DNA of 64,000 nucleotides, taken from positions 92,673-156,672 of the forward strand of contig JBMONB010000224.1 in NCBI GenBank assembly GCA_049325315.1, given 5' to 3'. This stretch comes from JAWLHU01 sp049325315 (GTDB lineage: Bacteria > Bacillota > Sulfobacillia > Symbiobacteriales > Symbiobacteriaceae). Positions 25,703 through 34,475 of the stretch are shown in pieces. Both the position numbers and the translations under genes were made by a program. Under the pieces are notes generated by a model that made no database searches, was not told the DNA's origin, and worked only from the letters and a program-made list of their open reading frames with translations. How positions within the stretch are numbered: position 1 is the stretch's first letter; each line of letters starts with the position of its first letter.

Positions 25703-26479
25703 ATGTGGCAGAAAGCCCTCGCGGCTATCATCGTTGGGCTGATGCTGGCAGGCCCTGTCACCGGCTGCGCCCGCCCGCAGCAACGGCCGGAGGCCTCACC
25801 GGCGGAGATGAGCGCATCGATCGCCCGGATTGCCGAGCAGACCGGAGACGGGGGTGAGACCGCCGCGGTTGTCTTTGACAACCACGCCCTCATCGCGATT
25901 CAGTTGAACGCGGCACAGCCCGGCGGCACCGGCGGCCAGCCGCTGATCGGAACCGTTCAGCAGCCTCCCGCCACAGCTCGTGACATGACAGACCCGGGCA
26001 AGGGGCCGCCCAAGACCGGCAATGGGCCCGGCGGGGGCCTGGGCGTCCCTCCGGCCACGCCCGGCGGGGCGCTGAACCCTGGCGGCAGCACGCCGGGCGG
26101 CTCGCCGGTCCACACGCAGGCGGCGCCCAACCATGCGGGCGGCCCCGCCAACGATGCGGGCACCAACGGGCCTGTGGCATCGCCGGGCTCCATGGGCTAT
26201 GCTCCGCTAGATGTGATGCACCGCATCGCCAACCAGGTGAAGTCACGGTTTGAAGCCATCGATGAGGTCCGCTTTGCCTACATTCCCGAGGATGCCCGGC
26301 GGGTGCAGGCCATCGCCGGCGAGATCCAGGGCGGCGCATCGATCGACGCCTACCGGGACGAGCTGGCCCGCCTCTACGAGCGGGCGGCTCCGGCCGGCGT
26401 CACGGAGTTCGACCCCATGCACCCGGCGCCGGCCCACAACCCCAAGGGGGCACCGGGCCCCTCGCCCGAGCAGCCATAG
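25703..26479 (+). CDS. YhcN/YlaJ-like sporulation lipoprotein with Gly/Pro-rich insert
   Basis: 258 residues. Signal sequence ending in a lipobox-like VTGC near residue 22. The N-terminal piece AAVVFDNHALIAIQL and the C-terminal piece (MHRIANQVKSRFEAIDEVRF, then QAIAGEIQGGASIDAYRDEL) match the two halves of the YhcN/YlaJ fold, split by about 80 residues of Gly/Pro/Ala-rich low complexity. YhcN/YlaJ are spore membrane lipoproteins. GGAGGAGAGG precedes the ATG. Confidence 0.7.
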   Translation: MWQKALAAIIVGLMLAGPVTGCARPQQRPEASPAEMSASIARIAEQTGDGGETAAVVFDNHALIAIQLNAAQPGGTGGQPLIGTVQQPPATARDMTDPGKGPPKTGNGPGGGLGVPPATPGGALNPGGSTPGGSPVHTQAAPNHAGGPANDAGTNGPVASPGSMGYAPLDVMHRIANQVKSRFEAIDEVRFAYIPEDARRVQAIAGEIQGGASIDAYRDELARLYERAAPAGVTEFDPMHPAPAHNPKGAPGPSPEQP

Positions 26480-26487
26480 AGACAGGA

Positions 26488-26521
26488 AGACCGCCTCCCG
26501 TGCAGGGGGCGGTCTCTTCTT
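26488..26521. terminator. Terminator between convergent genes
   Basis: AGACCGCC and GGCGGTCT form the stem around a 12-nt loop, followed on + by CTTCTTT. Confidence 0.75.
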
Positions 26522-27486
26522 TAGTGGTTTCGCTCACCTGGTGAGTCCTCCAGAGTGATGCCAAGGGAGCGGAGCGCAAGGAGGACAGCGCCGTAAGCAG
26601 CGGTATGGCGCGGCGCCATGAAATGGACCTGCGGCCACTGGCTGCGAATCACCTGCTGCATGGGAAGCGTCAGTAAGTTGCCGGCTGAGAAGACCGAGCC
26701 GGTTCCCGCCACGGGAATGGTGCTGACACCCGACCAGTCAAGCCGCTGGAGGGCGGCGGCGCCCGCGAGGCCCAGTTCGCGACCGGCCACACGGAGAAGC
26801 TCCCGTGCGATCCCATCGCCCTCCTGGGCTGCTTCAATCACCATGGAGGTGAGCGAGGCAATCTCGGCCCGCCCCAGGGGGGCGGGGTTACCATAGGCGA
26901 GGTTGATCAGGTCGGTCATCCGCTCCAGTAGGAACCGCTGGCGGAGCCGGTCGGCCAGAAGGGTGGCCGGGCCCCGGCCGTCCTCGGCGCGCAGGGAGGC
27001 GATTAGCGCCTTGCGGGCGATATCGTAACCGCTTCCCTCATCTCCCAGGAGCGGTCCGTAACCGCCGGCACGGGCCCGGTTGCCTTTGGCATCCTCTCCG
27101 AAGGCGATGGAGCCGGTATCGGCCATAATGACAACGCCGGGCTTGCCGTCCGTGGCACCTGCCAGGGCGGCACAGGAGTCGTGGTCCAACTGAACACGGC
27201 AGGTTAGCCCGAGGCTGGCAATCGCCCCGGCCATAATCTGCCGGTCAACCAGACGGTCCACACCGGCCAGGCCAAAGTAGGCGGCGGTGATGGCCGGTCC
27301 AACCAGGCCGGCATCCTCAATGGCTGCCTGGGTGGCTGTCCGGATGGAGCTGGTTGCCGATGCAAGACCGATCGTGTGCTGCGTAGCGGGACCGCTTTCT
27401 CCACGTCCCAGGACGCGCCCCTTTTCGTTCGCGACGATGGCAACCGTCCTGGTTCCCCCACCTGCTAGACCCAGAACCCACACCAT
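26521..27486 (-). CDS. BadF/BadG-type ATPase, N-acetylglucosamine kinase-like
   Basis: 321 residues, an ASKHA-fold kinase. The adenosine loop VAGTGSVFSAG and the GPLLGDEGSGYDIARKAL segment are typical of BadF/GlcNAc kinases. The N-terminal phosphate loop reads LAGGGTRTV where the family usually has DGGGTKT: the first Asp, which normally helps hold Mg-ATP, is Ala here. It may have altered activity. It is a single gene; substrate is probably an amino sugar. Confidence 0.8.
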   Translation of the reverse strand: MVWVLGLAGGGTRTVAIVANEKGRVLGRGESGPATQHTIGLASATSSIRTATQAAIEDAGLVGPAITAAYFGLAGVDRLVDRQIMAGAIASLGLTCRVQLDHDSCAALAGATDGKPGVVIMADTGSIAFGEDAKGNRARAGGYGPLLGDEGSGYDIARKALIASLRAEDGRGPATLLADRLRQRFLLERMTDLINLAYGNPAPLGRAEIASLTSMVIEAAQEGDGIARELLRVAGRELGLAGAAALQRLDWSGVSTIPVAGTGSVFSAGNLLTLPMQQVIRSQWPQVHFMAPRHTAAYGAVLLALRSLGITLEDSPGERNH

Positions 27487-27564
27487 GACGACATCCTCCC
27501 CGGTAGATTGACCACCGAAGAGAATTCTCCTATACTAGAACAATTCCTGCCTAGAAAAAATGGA

Positions 27565-27834
27565 TCATGAGGCCTTGCTGGAGCCGACGAGCAGGAGCAG
27601 TTCCAGCGGGTAGTCAGCCGGGAACTTCTGCTCACCCCGCGCTGTTACCATGGTGAGCACATACTTCTGCCGCTGGTTGCTGATTCGGTCAAGGAACTCC
27701 TGGACATGCGCCTTGGAGCAGAACTTGAGGAAAAAAGCATCGGCCGCAGGGTGGCTAAGGCGACTCTCCAGGATAAGGGTATAACGGAGATCCTGGTCCT
27801 CATATTGCTCCAGACACTGGCTGCACATGAACAT
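27565..27834 (-). CDS. Small CxxC protein of unknown function
   Basis: 89 residues starting MFMCSQCLEQYEDQDLRY with a strong GGAGGTG ribosome site 12 nt upstream; an in-frame longer version (from 27975) lacks one. A CxxC pair opens the protein and a third Cys follows at FCSKAHVQEFLDR, suggesting metal binding. No family recognised. Confidence 0.55.
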   Translation of the reverse strand: MFMCSQCLEQYEDQDLRYTLILESRLSHPAADAFFLKFCSKAHVQEFLDRISNQRQKYVLTMVTARGEQKFPADYPLELLLLVGSSKAS

Positions 27835-28026
27835 AACCTGGTCACCTCCATGGCTTACGTCACATCCAAGATAGTATACCCGACAGGGGCTGTCCAGAGG
27901 AAGCCGGAGCCTCCCGCAGAAAAGAGGCACATCGCCCTTTAGTGGATGTCGAAGTAGTACAAAAGTGCTATGCAACTAGCAAAAAGGACGAAAAATTGGT
28001 GACAAACACCTTTAGAAAGTATCCGG

Positions 28027-28065
28027 GCCCTCGCTTCTATGTTAAAATGGGTGCAAAGTGAGGGC
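28027..28065 (+). promoter_or_regulatory. Inverted repeat around the -10 region of the SufR-like gene
   Basis: GCCCTCGCTT at 28027-28036 and AAGTGAGGGC at 28056-28065 form an inverted repeat with one mismatch. Between them lies TATGTTAAAAT, a likely -10 region. The layout suggests an operator, most simply for the regulator encoded just downstream. Confidence 0.55.
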
Positions 28066-28076
28066 AAACGAGGAGA

Positions 28077-28736
28077 GTGAAGCAGTTGTCTGCCAGCGCC
28101 ATGTCTCACCAGGAGGAGACCTCCACGCGCCGTGAGATCATCAATATTCTTCGTACGGTCGGACCTCTGACGGTCGGTGAACTGGGTGAGCGACTCGGGA
28201 TTACGCATGTAGCGGTCCGGCGCCATCTGACGTCGCTGGAGCGCGATGGGCTGGTCTCCTCGGTCCAGGAGCGGCTGCCCATGGGGCGACCCACGCGGGT
28301 TTACTCACTGACCGAGGCCGCCGATAGCCTGTTCCCGAAGAAGTATGGAGCCTTTACGCTGGAGCTGCTGGACTTCATTAGCCAGCAGGGCCCGGAACTG
28401 GTCGAATCCTTCTTTGCCAACCGGGGCGGAGCGATGGTTGAGAAGTATGGGCCTGAGGTGACGGCTGGCAGCACGCTCTCGGAGCGGGTCGCCCGGCTGA
28501 CTGAGGTCCAGCAGGCCAACGGCTATCTGGCCGAGTGGGAGAAGGGCGAGGGGGACGTGCTGGTCCTCAAGGAGTTCAATTGCCCGGTCCACCAGGTCTC
28601 CAAGAAGTACCCGCATGCCTGCCACCACGAGCTTGAATTCTTCAAGACGGTCCTTGGCACCGACCAGATTGAGCGGGTCGAGTGCATTGCCAAGGGTGGT
28701 CTGTGCTGCCGGTACGCCATTAAGCCTGCGGAATAG
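28077..28736 (+). CDS. DeoR/ArsR-like regulator with Cys-rich C-terminus (SufR-like)
   Basis: 219 residues. N-terminal winged helix: LTVGELGERLGITHVAVRRH near residue 35. The C-terminal half holds conserved Cys in FNCPVHQ, HACHHELEFF and VECIAKGGLCCRY, the pattern of SufR-type regulators that sense through an Fe-S cluster. The start could be GTG 28077, TTG 28086 or ATG 28101; GAGGAG at 28070 is best placed for TTG 28086. No suf genes lie nearby. Confidence 0.75.
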   Translation: MKQLSASAMSHQEETSTRREIINILRTVGPLTVGELGERLGITHVAVRRHLTSLERDGLVSSVQERLPMGRPTRVYSLTEAADSLFPKKYGAFTLELLDFISQQGPELVESFFANRGGAMVEKYGPEVTAGSTLSERVARLTEVQQANGYLAEWEKGEGDVLVLKEFNCPVHQVSKKYPHACHHELEFFKTVLGTDQIERVECIAKGGLCCRYAIKPAE

Positions 28737-28899
28737 CGTCTGCAGCGTCTGTCGCCGACCTGGCAAACCCAGGTCGGCGTTCCTGTTCAATCGGCCAAAT
28801 CTCTGTTACCATAAACTAGAATAAAAGGGTTGACCAGGGTTTCGCCACTGGGATATAATGGGTAGCGGAAGAAGGGTGCCGGATAACAGGGGGTCCATC

Positions 28900-29907
28900 A
28901 TGGTCATGGAGATCGCACACCTGTCTGACCTACTCCGGGAGGGGCGCTACGGCGAGTGCCGGGAGGGAGCAGAGGCGCTGCTGCTGCAGGGCGGCCTCGA
29001 CCGGCGGGGGCTCGCCGCGGTCTACCTGGCGCTTAGTCGCAGCCTCTCCGGCGCCTCGGCCAACCAGGAGGCGCTGGGTCCGGCAGAACTGGCGGTCCAC
29101 TATGGGCGCGACTGCGGCGATAACGACCTGTTGGGCCGGGCCATCTGCCATTCCGCTTATGTCTACCACGAAAATCGGCTCTATAAGCGGGCGGTGGCCC
29201 GTCTGGCCGAGTACTTCTATTATTACAGCCTGTATGTCGATGCCCGGTTGCTCGAGGGCTGGGTCCTCTATAACATGGCCGTCTTTTACCGGGCGATGGG
29301 CCGGGGGGCCAAGGCCCTTGAGTACTATGTAAAGGCCTACCGTTGGCATCTGGGCGAGGAAGCACCACCCCAGCAGGTGGAGAAGTGCCGGGCCAACCTC
29401 GCCTGGCAGCATCTGAAAATGGGGGAGATCGGCCCCGCCGAAGCTTGCATGGAGGGCTCCGAGGAGTACCTGCACCGATTCCCCAACGACCTTGATGCCC
29501 GCAGCCGGCACTGGAACAACCTTGCCTTTCATGCCTACATGACCGGCTCATACCGCCGGGCCATGGAGACAGCTGCCCGGGTGGTAGGGCTTCGAGGGGC
29601 AACACCACTGCGCAAGGCCTATGCCTGCATGACGCTGCACCACACCGCCCGGGCGCTGGGCAAGGAGCGGGTTGCGATCGGTATGGCTGTTCTGGCGCGG
29701 ATTCAAGCCAGTGTGGCCCGCCGCCCCGACGTTGAGGAAGAGGCCAGCCGGTCATTGCTTCAGATCCTGCAACAAAGGGAGGGGCTGCCGCTCATGGAGG
29801 ATCTCTTCAGTGAGCTGGGGTTGGTGGTGCGTCTCCGCCAGGACGGGGCCGACCCGCTTCCGGCAGACCCGGCTCCCAGTGCCGGAGGCAAGCCTGAACG
29901 ACATTAG
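28900..29907 (+). CDS. TPR-like helical repeat protein
   Basis: 335 residues of consecutive helical pairs with TPR-type spacing, for example GWVLYNMAVFYRAMGRGAKA, then LEYYVKAYRWHLG, and CRANLAWQHLKMGEIGPAEA. No N-terminal helix-turn-helix is seen, so it resembles the repeat part of Rap/SpaR-type regulators without the DNA domain. ATG 28900 follows AGGGGGTCC; a GTG/ATG further up (28858) lacks one. Confidence 0.7.
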   Translation: MVMEIAHLSDLLREGRYGECREGAEALLLQGGLDRRGLAAVYLALSRSLSGASANQEALGPAELAVHYGRDCGDNDLLGRAICHSAYVYHENRLYKRAVARLAEYFYYYSLYVDARLLEGWVLYNMAVFYRAMGRGAKALEYYVKAYRWHLGEEAPPQQVEKCRANLAWQHLKMGEIGPAEACMEGSEEYLHRFPNDLDARSRHWNNLAFHAYMTGSYRRAMETAARVVGLRGATPLRKAYACMTLHHTARALGKERVAIGMAVLARIQASVARRPDVEEEASRSLLQILQQREGLPLMEDLFSELGLVVRLRQDGADPLPADPAPSAGGKPERH

Positions 29908-29953
29908 CAAGACGGAGCAGAGGGGAGGTCCCCCCTGCTCCTCTGTTGTCTTG
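29908..29953 (+). terminator. Imperfect hairpin after the TPR gene
   Basis: CAAGAC..CAGAGG pairs with CCTCTG..GTCTTG, with an inner GGGG/CCCC stem. The 5' arm starts right after the stop codon; no U-tract follows. Confidence 0.5.
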
Positions 29954-30112
29954 GAAACGTACTCGTAACCTTTTGAGAGGATATCCCCCGCGCAAAGGCG
30001 AATGACGGAACTGATCACGCTGGTACAAATTTCGTCACACGAATATATGCCGCCGGATTGCGCCCGGATGAACGGACCGGGGAATCTTGGGGCATGCTTG
30101 GCAGGTGAATCC

Positions 30113-30922
30113 ATGCAGGCGAGATCTCTCCTATTTGACCTGTGGGGCGACTATATTCAGCATGTGGGGGGCGAGGTCTGGGCATCTACGCTGGTGGTCT
30201 ACGTTGCGCCTTTTGGCGTAAGCGAAGTAGCCCTCCGGCAGGCGCTCTCCCGCATGACCCGCCAGGGCTGGCTGGAGGCCCGCAAGGTGGGCGGGCGCAC
30301 CTGCTATTCGCTGACCGACCGCGGGCGCCGCCGAATCGTACAGGCATCTCGTCGTGTCTACCACCCGGAAGACCACCCCTGGGATGGTCAGTGGCGCATG
30401 CTGGTCTACTCCATTCCCGAGTCCATGCGCGCCCGAAGGGACGACCTCCGCAAGGAGTTGGTCTGGACCGGGTTCGCCCACCTGGCTCCCGGCACCTGGA
30501 TCTCGCCCAACCCGCTGGAGGAGGAGGCAGCGAGCGAACTGCTGCGACGGTACGGCATTGAGGCGTACACGACGCTCTTTCTCTCTCGCCACATGGGTCC
30601 GGGAACACCCCGGGAACTGGTCAGCCGCTGCTGGGACCTGGCGGCAATTCAAGCGAGCTACGACCGCTTTATCGAGCACTGGGCGCCCCGGATGGCAGCG
30701 GGAATCGACCCACTTTCGGACGCCGAGCGGTTTGTGGAACAGATCGAGTTGGTGCATGACTATCGTAAGTTCCTGTTCGTTGATCCGGGGCTGCCCGGGG
30801 AGCTGCTGCCAGATCCGTGGCGCGGGCACCAGGCGCGCCAGCTGTTCCAGGAGTACTACGCCCTTCTTTCACCCGGGGCCAGGCGCTTTATGGACCAACA
30901 CTTTGAGCCGACACGCGGGTGA
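30113..30922 (+). CDS. paaX: PaaX-family phenylacetyl-CoA-responsive repressor
   Basis: 269 residues. It begins MQARSLLFDLWGDYIQHVGG as PaaX proteins do; the winged helix includes VSEVALRQALSRMTRQGWLE and KVGGRTCYSLTDRGRRRI. The C-terminal PaaX domain contains the RDDLRKELVWTGFAHLAPGT segment. PaaX represses phenylacetate genes until phenylacetyl-CoA binds. ATG 30113 fits the family N-terminus; the frame from 30002 does not. It heads a run of paa genes on the same strand. Confidence 0.9.
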   Translation: MQARSLLFDLWGDYIQHVGGEVWASTLVVYVAPFGVSEVALRQALSRMTRQGWLEARKVGGRTCYSLTDRGRRRIVQASRRVYHPEDHPWDGQWRMLVYSIPESMRARRDDLRKELVWTGFAHLAPGTWISPNPLEEEAASELLRRYGIEAYTTLFLSRHMGPGTPRELVSRCWDLAAIQASYDRFIEHWAPRMAAGIDPLSDAERFVEQIELVHDYRKFLFVDPGLPGELLPDPWRGHQARQLFQEYYALLSPGARRFMDQHFEPTRG

Positions 30923-30961
30923 GTGCGATGTTCCGGCAAGAGCCAATCACGTTGAAAGGTT

Positions 30962-31270
30962 GTGGGGGACTTGTTCAAGCTTGTGGTGCTGTATCGGAAA
31001 CCCGAGATCCCGGTTGCGGAGTTTGATGCGAAGTATGAAGAGCACATGGCGCTGATCGCCAAGGTTCCCGGGCTGCGGAAGGCCGAAGTGGGGCGGTTTG
31101 CCGAGGCTCCCTGGGGACAGCCGGACTACTTCCAGATGGCGGAGCTCTACTTCGACGACAGGAAGGCGCTTGACGCGGCCCTGCACTCCCCGGAGATGGG
31201 GGCGGCCGGCCAGCAGCTTCGCTCCTTCGCGAAGGGGCTCTTTGCCATGTATTACTCTGAGGTCAGGTAA
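30962..31270 (+). CDS. EthD-family small protein
   Basis: 102 residues with the EthD/dimeric alpha-beta barrel pattern (FKLVVLYRKPEIPVAEFDAK, then VPGLRKAEVGR). EthD-like proteins bind or transform small aromatic or ether compounds and often sit in aromatic catabolic operons. Start GTG 30962, or TTG 30971 which is better spaced from GTGGGGG. It lies between paaX and paaF, so a role with an unstable phenylacetate intermediate is plausible. Confidence 0.75.
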   Translation: MGDLFKLVVLYRKPEIPVAEFDAKYEEHMALIAKVPGLRKAEVGRFAEAPWGQPDYFQMAELYFDDRKALDAALHSPEMGAAGQQLRSFAKGLFAMYYSEVR

Positions 31271-31302
31271 GGGTAAGGATTCCAGGAAGGGGGAAGCACC
31301 CA

Positions 31303-32076
31303 ATGTCGTACGAGCAGATCCTTGTCTTCAAGGAGGGGGCCGTCGGCCGCGTTCAGCTCAACCGCCCGCAGGCGCTGAACGCCCTCAACTCCACGATCAT
31401 GTCCGAACTGGTCGATGCCTTCCGCACGTTCCAGGCCGATCCCGCGGTCCGTTGTCTGCTGCTGCACGGCAATGAGAAGGCTTTTGGCGCCGGGGCTGAT
31501 ATCAAGGAGATGGCCGATCAGGGCGCCATCGACATGTACACCCGGGACTTTATCTCCCTGTGGGATGAGGTCTACCGCATCAAGAAGCCGATTGTGGCGG
31601 CGGTCAGCGGCTACTGCCTGGGCGGTGCAGCCGAGTTGGCGATGATCTGCGACATCATTGTCGCCTCGGACAGCGCCCGATTCGGCCAGCCCGAGATCAA
31701 CATCGGCGTCATTCCCGGGGCGGGCGGCACCCAGCGCCTGACCCGGGCCGTGGGTAAGTCGCTGGCCATGGAGATGGTGATGACCGGCCGCATGATCACC
31801 GCCGAGGAGGCGAAGCAGGCCGGGCTTGTCAGCCGGGTCGTGCCGGTGGAGTTCTACCTGAGCGAGGCGCAGAAGCTGGCCGCCGAGATCGCCACCAAGT
31901 CGCCGGTGGCGCTCCAGTTCGCCAAGGAAGCGATTCTGAATGCCTACGAGACCAGCCTGACTGGCGGAGTCCAGCTGGAGCGGCGGCTCTTCGCCATGGC
32001 CTTTGCCTCGGAGGACCAGAAGGAAGGCATGCAGGCGTTCACGGAGAAGCGGCGCCCGGAGTGGAAGGGGAGGTAG
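31303..32076 (+). CDS. paaF: Enoyl-CoA hydratase (PaaF-like)
   Basis: 257 residues, classic crotonase: oxyanion segment FGAGADIKEMA near residue 64, then GGAAELAM with the first catalytic Glu and FGQPEINIGVIPGAGGTQRL with the second. In the phenylacetate pathway PaaF hydrates 2,3-dehydroadipyl-CoA. AAGGGGGAAG precedes the ATG. It is followed after 3 nt by paaG. Confidence 0.85.
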   Translation: MSYEQILVFKEGAVGRVQLNRPQALNALNSTIMSELVDAFRTFQADPAVRCLLLHGNEKAFGAGADIKEMADQGAIDMYTRDFISLWDEVYRIKKPIVAAVSGYCLGGAAELAMICDIIVASDSARFGQPEINIGVIPGAGGTQRLTRAVGKSLAMEMVMTGRMITAEEAKQAGLVSRVVPVEFYLSEAQKLAAEIATKSPVALQFAKEAILNAYETSLTGGVQLERRLFAMAFASEDQKEGMQAFTEKRRPEWKGR

Positions 32077-32079
32077 GCT

Positions 32080-32853
32080 GTGTCGTACGAGACGATTCTT
32101 TATACGGTGGATGCGGGCGTCTGCACCATTACCCTAAACCGTCCGGATAAGCTGAACGCCTTTAACGACGCCCAGCACAAGGAGTTTATCGAGGCTCTTT
32201 CCAAGGCGGAGAAGGATCCGGCTGTACGCTGCGTGGTGATCACCGGCGCTGGGCGGGGGTTCTGCGCCGGCCAGGACCTGGAGGCGGTTGGCGGCAAGGG
32301 GCCGATCAGCACCATTGTCCGGAAGTACTACAACAACTGGATCACCAAGCTCCGCTCGATGGAGAAGCCGGTGTTGGCCGCCGTCAACGGGGTGGCTGCC
32401 GGAGCGGGCTGCTCTCTGGCGCTGGCCTGCGACCTGATTATCATGTCGGAGAAGGCCTCCTACGTGCAGGCGTTCGTGAAGATCGGGTTGGTGCCCGACT
32501 CCGGCGCCTCCTACATGCTGCCCCGCCTGATCGGTTACCACAAGGCGATGGAGCTCGCCCTCTTCGGCGACAAGGTCAGCGCGCAGGATGCTTTGTCGCT
32601 GGGCCTCTGCAACCGGGTCGTGCCCGAGGCGGAGTTCAGCGACATGGTGAACACCTGGGCGCAGCGCCTGGCGAAGGGGCCGCGCTCCATGGGCTGGATC
32701 AAGCGGCAGTTCACCCGTGGGTTGGAGCGCCCGCTCTCGGAAATCCTGGAGCTGGAGGCCTACATGCAGGAGGCGGCGGGCAACAGTGAGGATGCCAGGG
32801 AGGGCATTGCTGCCTTTATCGAGAAGCGGGAAGCAAAGTTCACCGGGAGGTAA
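32080..32853 (+). CDS. paaG: 1,2-epoxyphenylacetyl-CoA isomerase (PaaG-like)
   Basis: 257 residues. Oxyanion segment FCAGQDLEAVGG and GVAAGAGCSLALACDLI, then KIGLVPDSGASYMLPRLIG in which Asp replaces the second hydratase Glu, as in PaaG isomerases. PaaG converts the ring epoxide of phenylacetyl-CoA to an oxepin and shifts double bonds later in the route. GTG start 3 nt after paaF; translation is coupled. Confidence 0.87.
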   Translation: MSYETILYTVDAGVCTITLNRPDKLNAFNDAQHKEFIEALSKAEKDPAVRCVVITGAGRGFCAGQDLEAVGGKGPISTIVRKYYNNWITKLRSMEKPVLAAVNGVAAGAGCSLALACDLIIMSEKASYVQAFVKIGLVPDSGASYMLPRLIGYHKAMELALFGDKVSAQDALSLGLCNRVVPEAEFSDMVNTWAQRLAKGPRSMGWIKRQFTRGLERPLSEILELEAYMQEAAGNSEDAREGIAAFIEKREAKFTGR

Positions 32854-34434
32854 GTGTTCGTGAAGCTGATCGGCGTGGTTGGCGCAGGCACCATGGGAGC
32901 AGGCATTGCACAAGTCGCAGCACAGGCTGGGTACGGTGTCGTCATCTACGACATTGGCCCGGCCCCCCTGGAAGTAGGGCTGGGGCGAATCCGCTCGGGC
33001 TTGGAGCGGCTGGCTCAGCGCGGCAAGCTCAGCCAGGAGGAGCGCTCGGCCATTATGGGCCGCATTGCCACCACAACGGCGCTGGGCGACTTCGCCGAGG
33101 TCGACTTTGTCATTGAGGCGGCGCCGGAGGTCCTGGAGCTGAAGCGGGAGATCTTCGTGAAGCTCGACAAGGTCTGCAAGCCTGGCGTGGTGCTGGCCAC
33201 CAACACATCCTCCCTTTCGGTCACGCAGATCAGTGCCCTCGCAGGCCGGCGTGAGCTGGTGGTCGGTATGCACTTCTTCAACCCCGTACCGGCCATGAAG
33301 CTGGTGGAGGTGGTAGAGGGCGCCGACAGCAGCGCCGCGGCGATCACCCAGACCGTGGAGCTGTCCCGGGCAATGGGCAAGACGCCGGTGCGGGTCAAGG
33401 ACACCCCCGGGTTTGTGGTCAACCGAATCGCCCGCCCATTCCCCGGCGAGGCGCTCAGGCTGCTGGGGGAGAACGTGGCCGGCGTGCGGCAGATCGACCG
33501 GATCGTCCGAATGGCCGGCGGCTTCCGTATGGGGCCCTTCGAGTTGATGGACCTGGTCGGCATGGATATCAACTTTGCCGTAAATCGGTCGGTCTTTGAG
33601 CAGTTCTTTTACGAGCCGCGCTTCCGGCCCCACCCGCTCCAGGAGCGCATGGTGAAGGCGAACCGCCTGGGCCGGAAGACGGGGGCGGGCTGGTACAGGT
33701 ACCAGGACGGCGAGATTGTCGATGGGCCACAGGGCGCAGAGTTCTTCGGAAACCCCGGACCGCGGCTCAACGACGTGCACCGTGTAGCCGTGCTGGGCGC
33801 CCCCGACATGGAAGAGCTGGTGGAGAAGGCTGGCTACCGGATCGCCGACTGCTGCGCCGATGCCGACCTGGTGATCATCGGCGACCCGGAGCTGCTGGTG
33901 GGGCGTGAGCCCAAGCCCGAGGCGCTGGTGCTGGTGGAGGCCTCTACCCTCTCCACCACGGAGATCGCCGGCACCCTGCCCTATCCGGAGCGGGTGGTGG
34001 GCTACGGCGGCGTTCCCAGCGTGCTTCAGCGGCAGTTGGTCGAGGTGGCTCCGGGCTTCCGCACCAGGGCACAGGTCTGGCAGCGGGCTGTGAAGTTCAT
34101 TCACTCCCTGGGCCGTGACGTGGAGGTCATCCACGACGGGCCGGGCCTCGTGGCGCCCCGCATCATCGCCTGCCTCGTTAACGAGGCGGCCTTCGCCCTC
34201 CAGGAGGGCATCGCCAGCGTCGATGGGATCGACACGGCGATGAGGCTGGGGGTCAACTACCCCAACGGCCCGCTGGACTGGGCCGACACGATCGGGCCCG
34301 ATGTGATCCTGCGGGTCCTGGAGGGGCTGCACCAGCAGACCGGCGAGGATCGCTACCGCCCCTGCTCCACCTTGCGCAAGGTCGTGGCTGCAGGCGGGAG
34401 CTTCTATGAGCTGTTCGACGCTGGTGAGCACTAA
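32854..34434 (+). CDS. paaH: 3-hydroxyacyl-CoA dehydrogenase (PaaH-like)
   Basis: 526 residues. The NAD-binding loop is GVVGAGTMGAGIAQVAAQAG at the N-terminus; the catalytic His is in VVGMHFFNPVPAMKLVEVV and KDTPGFVVNRI follows. After about residue 285 a divergent Rossmann-like part and a second 3HCDH C-terminal domain (ACLVNEAAFALQEGIASVDG) follow, as in long PaaH proteins. It oxidises 3-hydroxyadipyl-CoA. Start GTG 32854, touching the paaG stop, or GTG 32860, which is better spaced from GGGAGG. Confidence 0.87.
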   Translation: MFVKLIGVVGAGTMGAGIAQVAAQAGYGVVIYDIGPAPLEVGLGRIRSGLERLAQRGKLSQEERSAIMGRIATTTALGDFAEVDFVIEAAPEVLELKREIFVKLDKVCKPGVVLATNTSSLSVTQISALAGRRELVVGMHFFNPVPAMKLVEVVEGADSSAAAITQTVELSRAMGKTPVRVKDTPGFVVNRIARPFPGEALRLLGENVAGVRQIDRIVRMAGGFRMGPFELMDLVGMDINFAVNRSVFEQFFYEPRFRPHPLQERMVKANRLGRKTGAGWYRYQDGEIVDGPQGAEFFGNPGPRLNDVHRVAVLGAPDMEELVEKAGYRIADCCADADLVIIGDPELLVGREPKPEALVLVEASTLSTTEIAGTLPYPERVVGYGGVPSVLQRQLVEVAPGFRTRAQVWQRAVKFIHSLGRDVEVIHDGPGLVAPRIIACLVNEAAFALQEGIASVDGIDTAMRLGVNYPNGPLDWADTIGPDVILRVLEGLHQQTGEDRYRPCSTLRKVVAAGGSFYELFDAGEH

Positions 34435-34441
34435 ACAGCAA

Positions 34442-34475
34442 GGGCGCTGCCGCAACGGCAGCGCCCCTTCACTTT
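34442..34475. terminator. Bidirectional terminator between paaH and the phosphate transporter
   Basis: GGGCGCTGCCG and CGGCAGCGCCC with loop CAA form a perfect 11-bp stem, followed by CTTCACTTT on +. Confidence 0.8.

Noticed and set aside
32134..34455. 773-codon minus-strand open frame across paaG and paaH
   Set aside because: Antisense to two clear crotonase/dehydrogenase genes; the translation shows no domain and has shadow-like composition.
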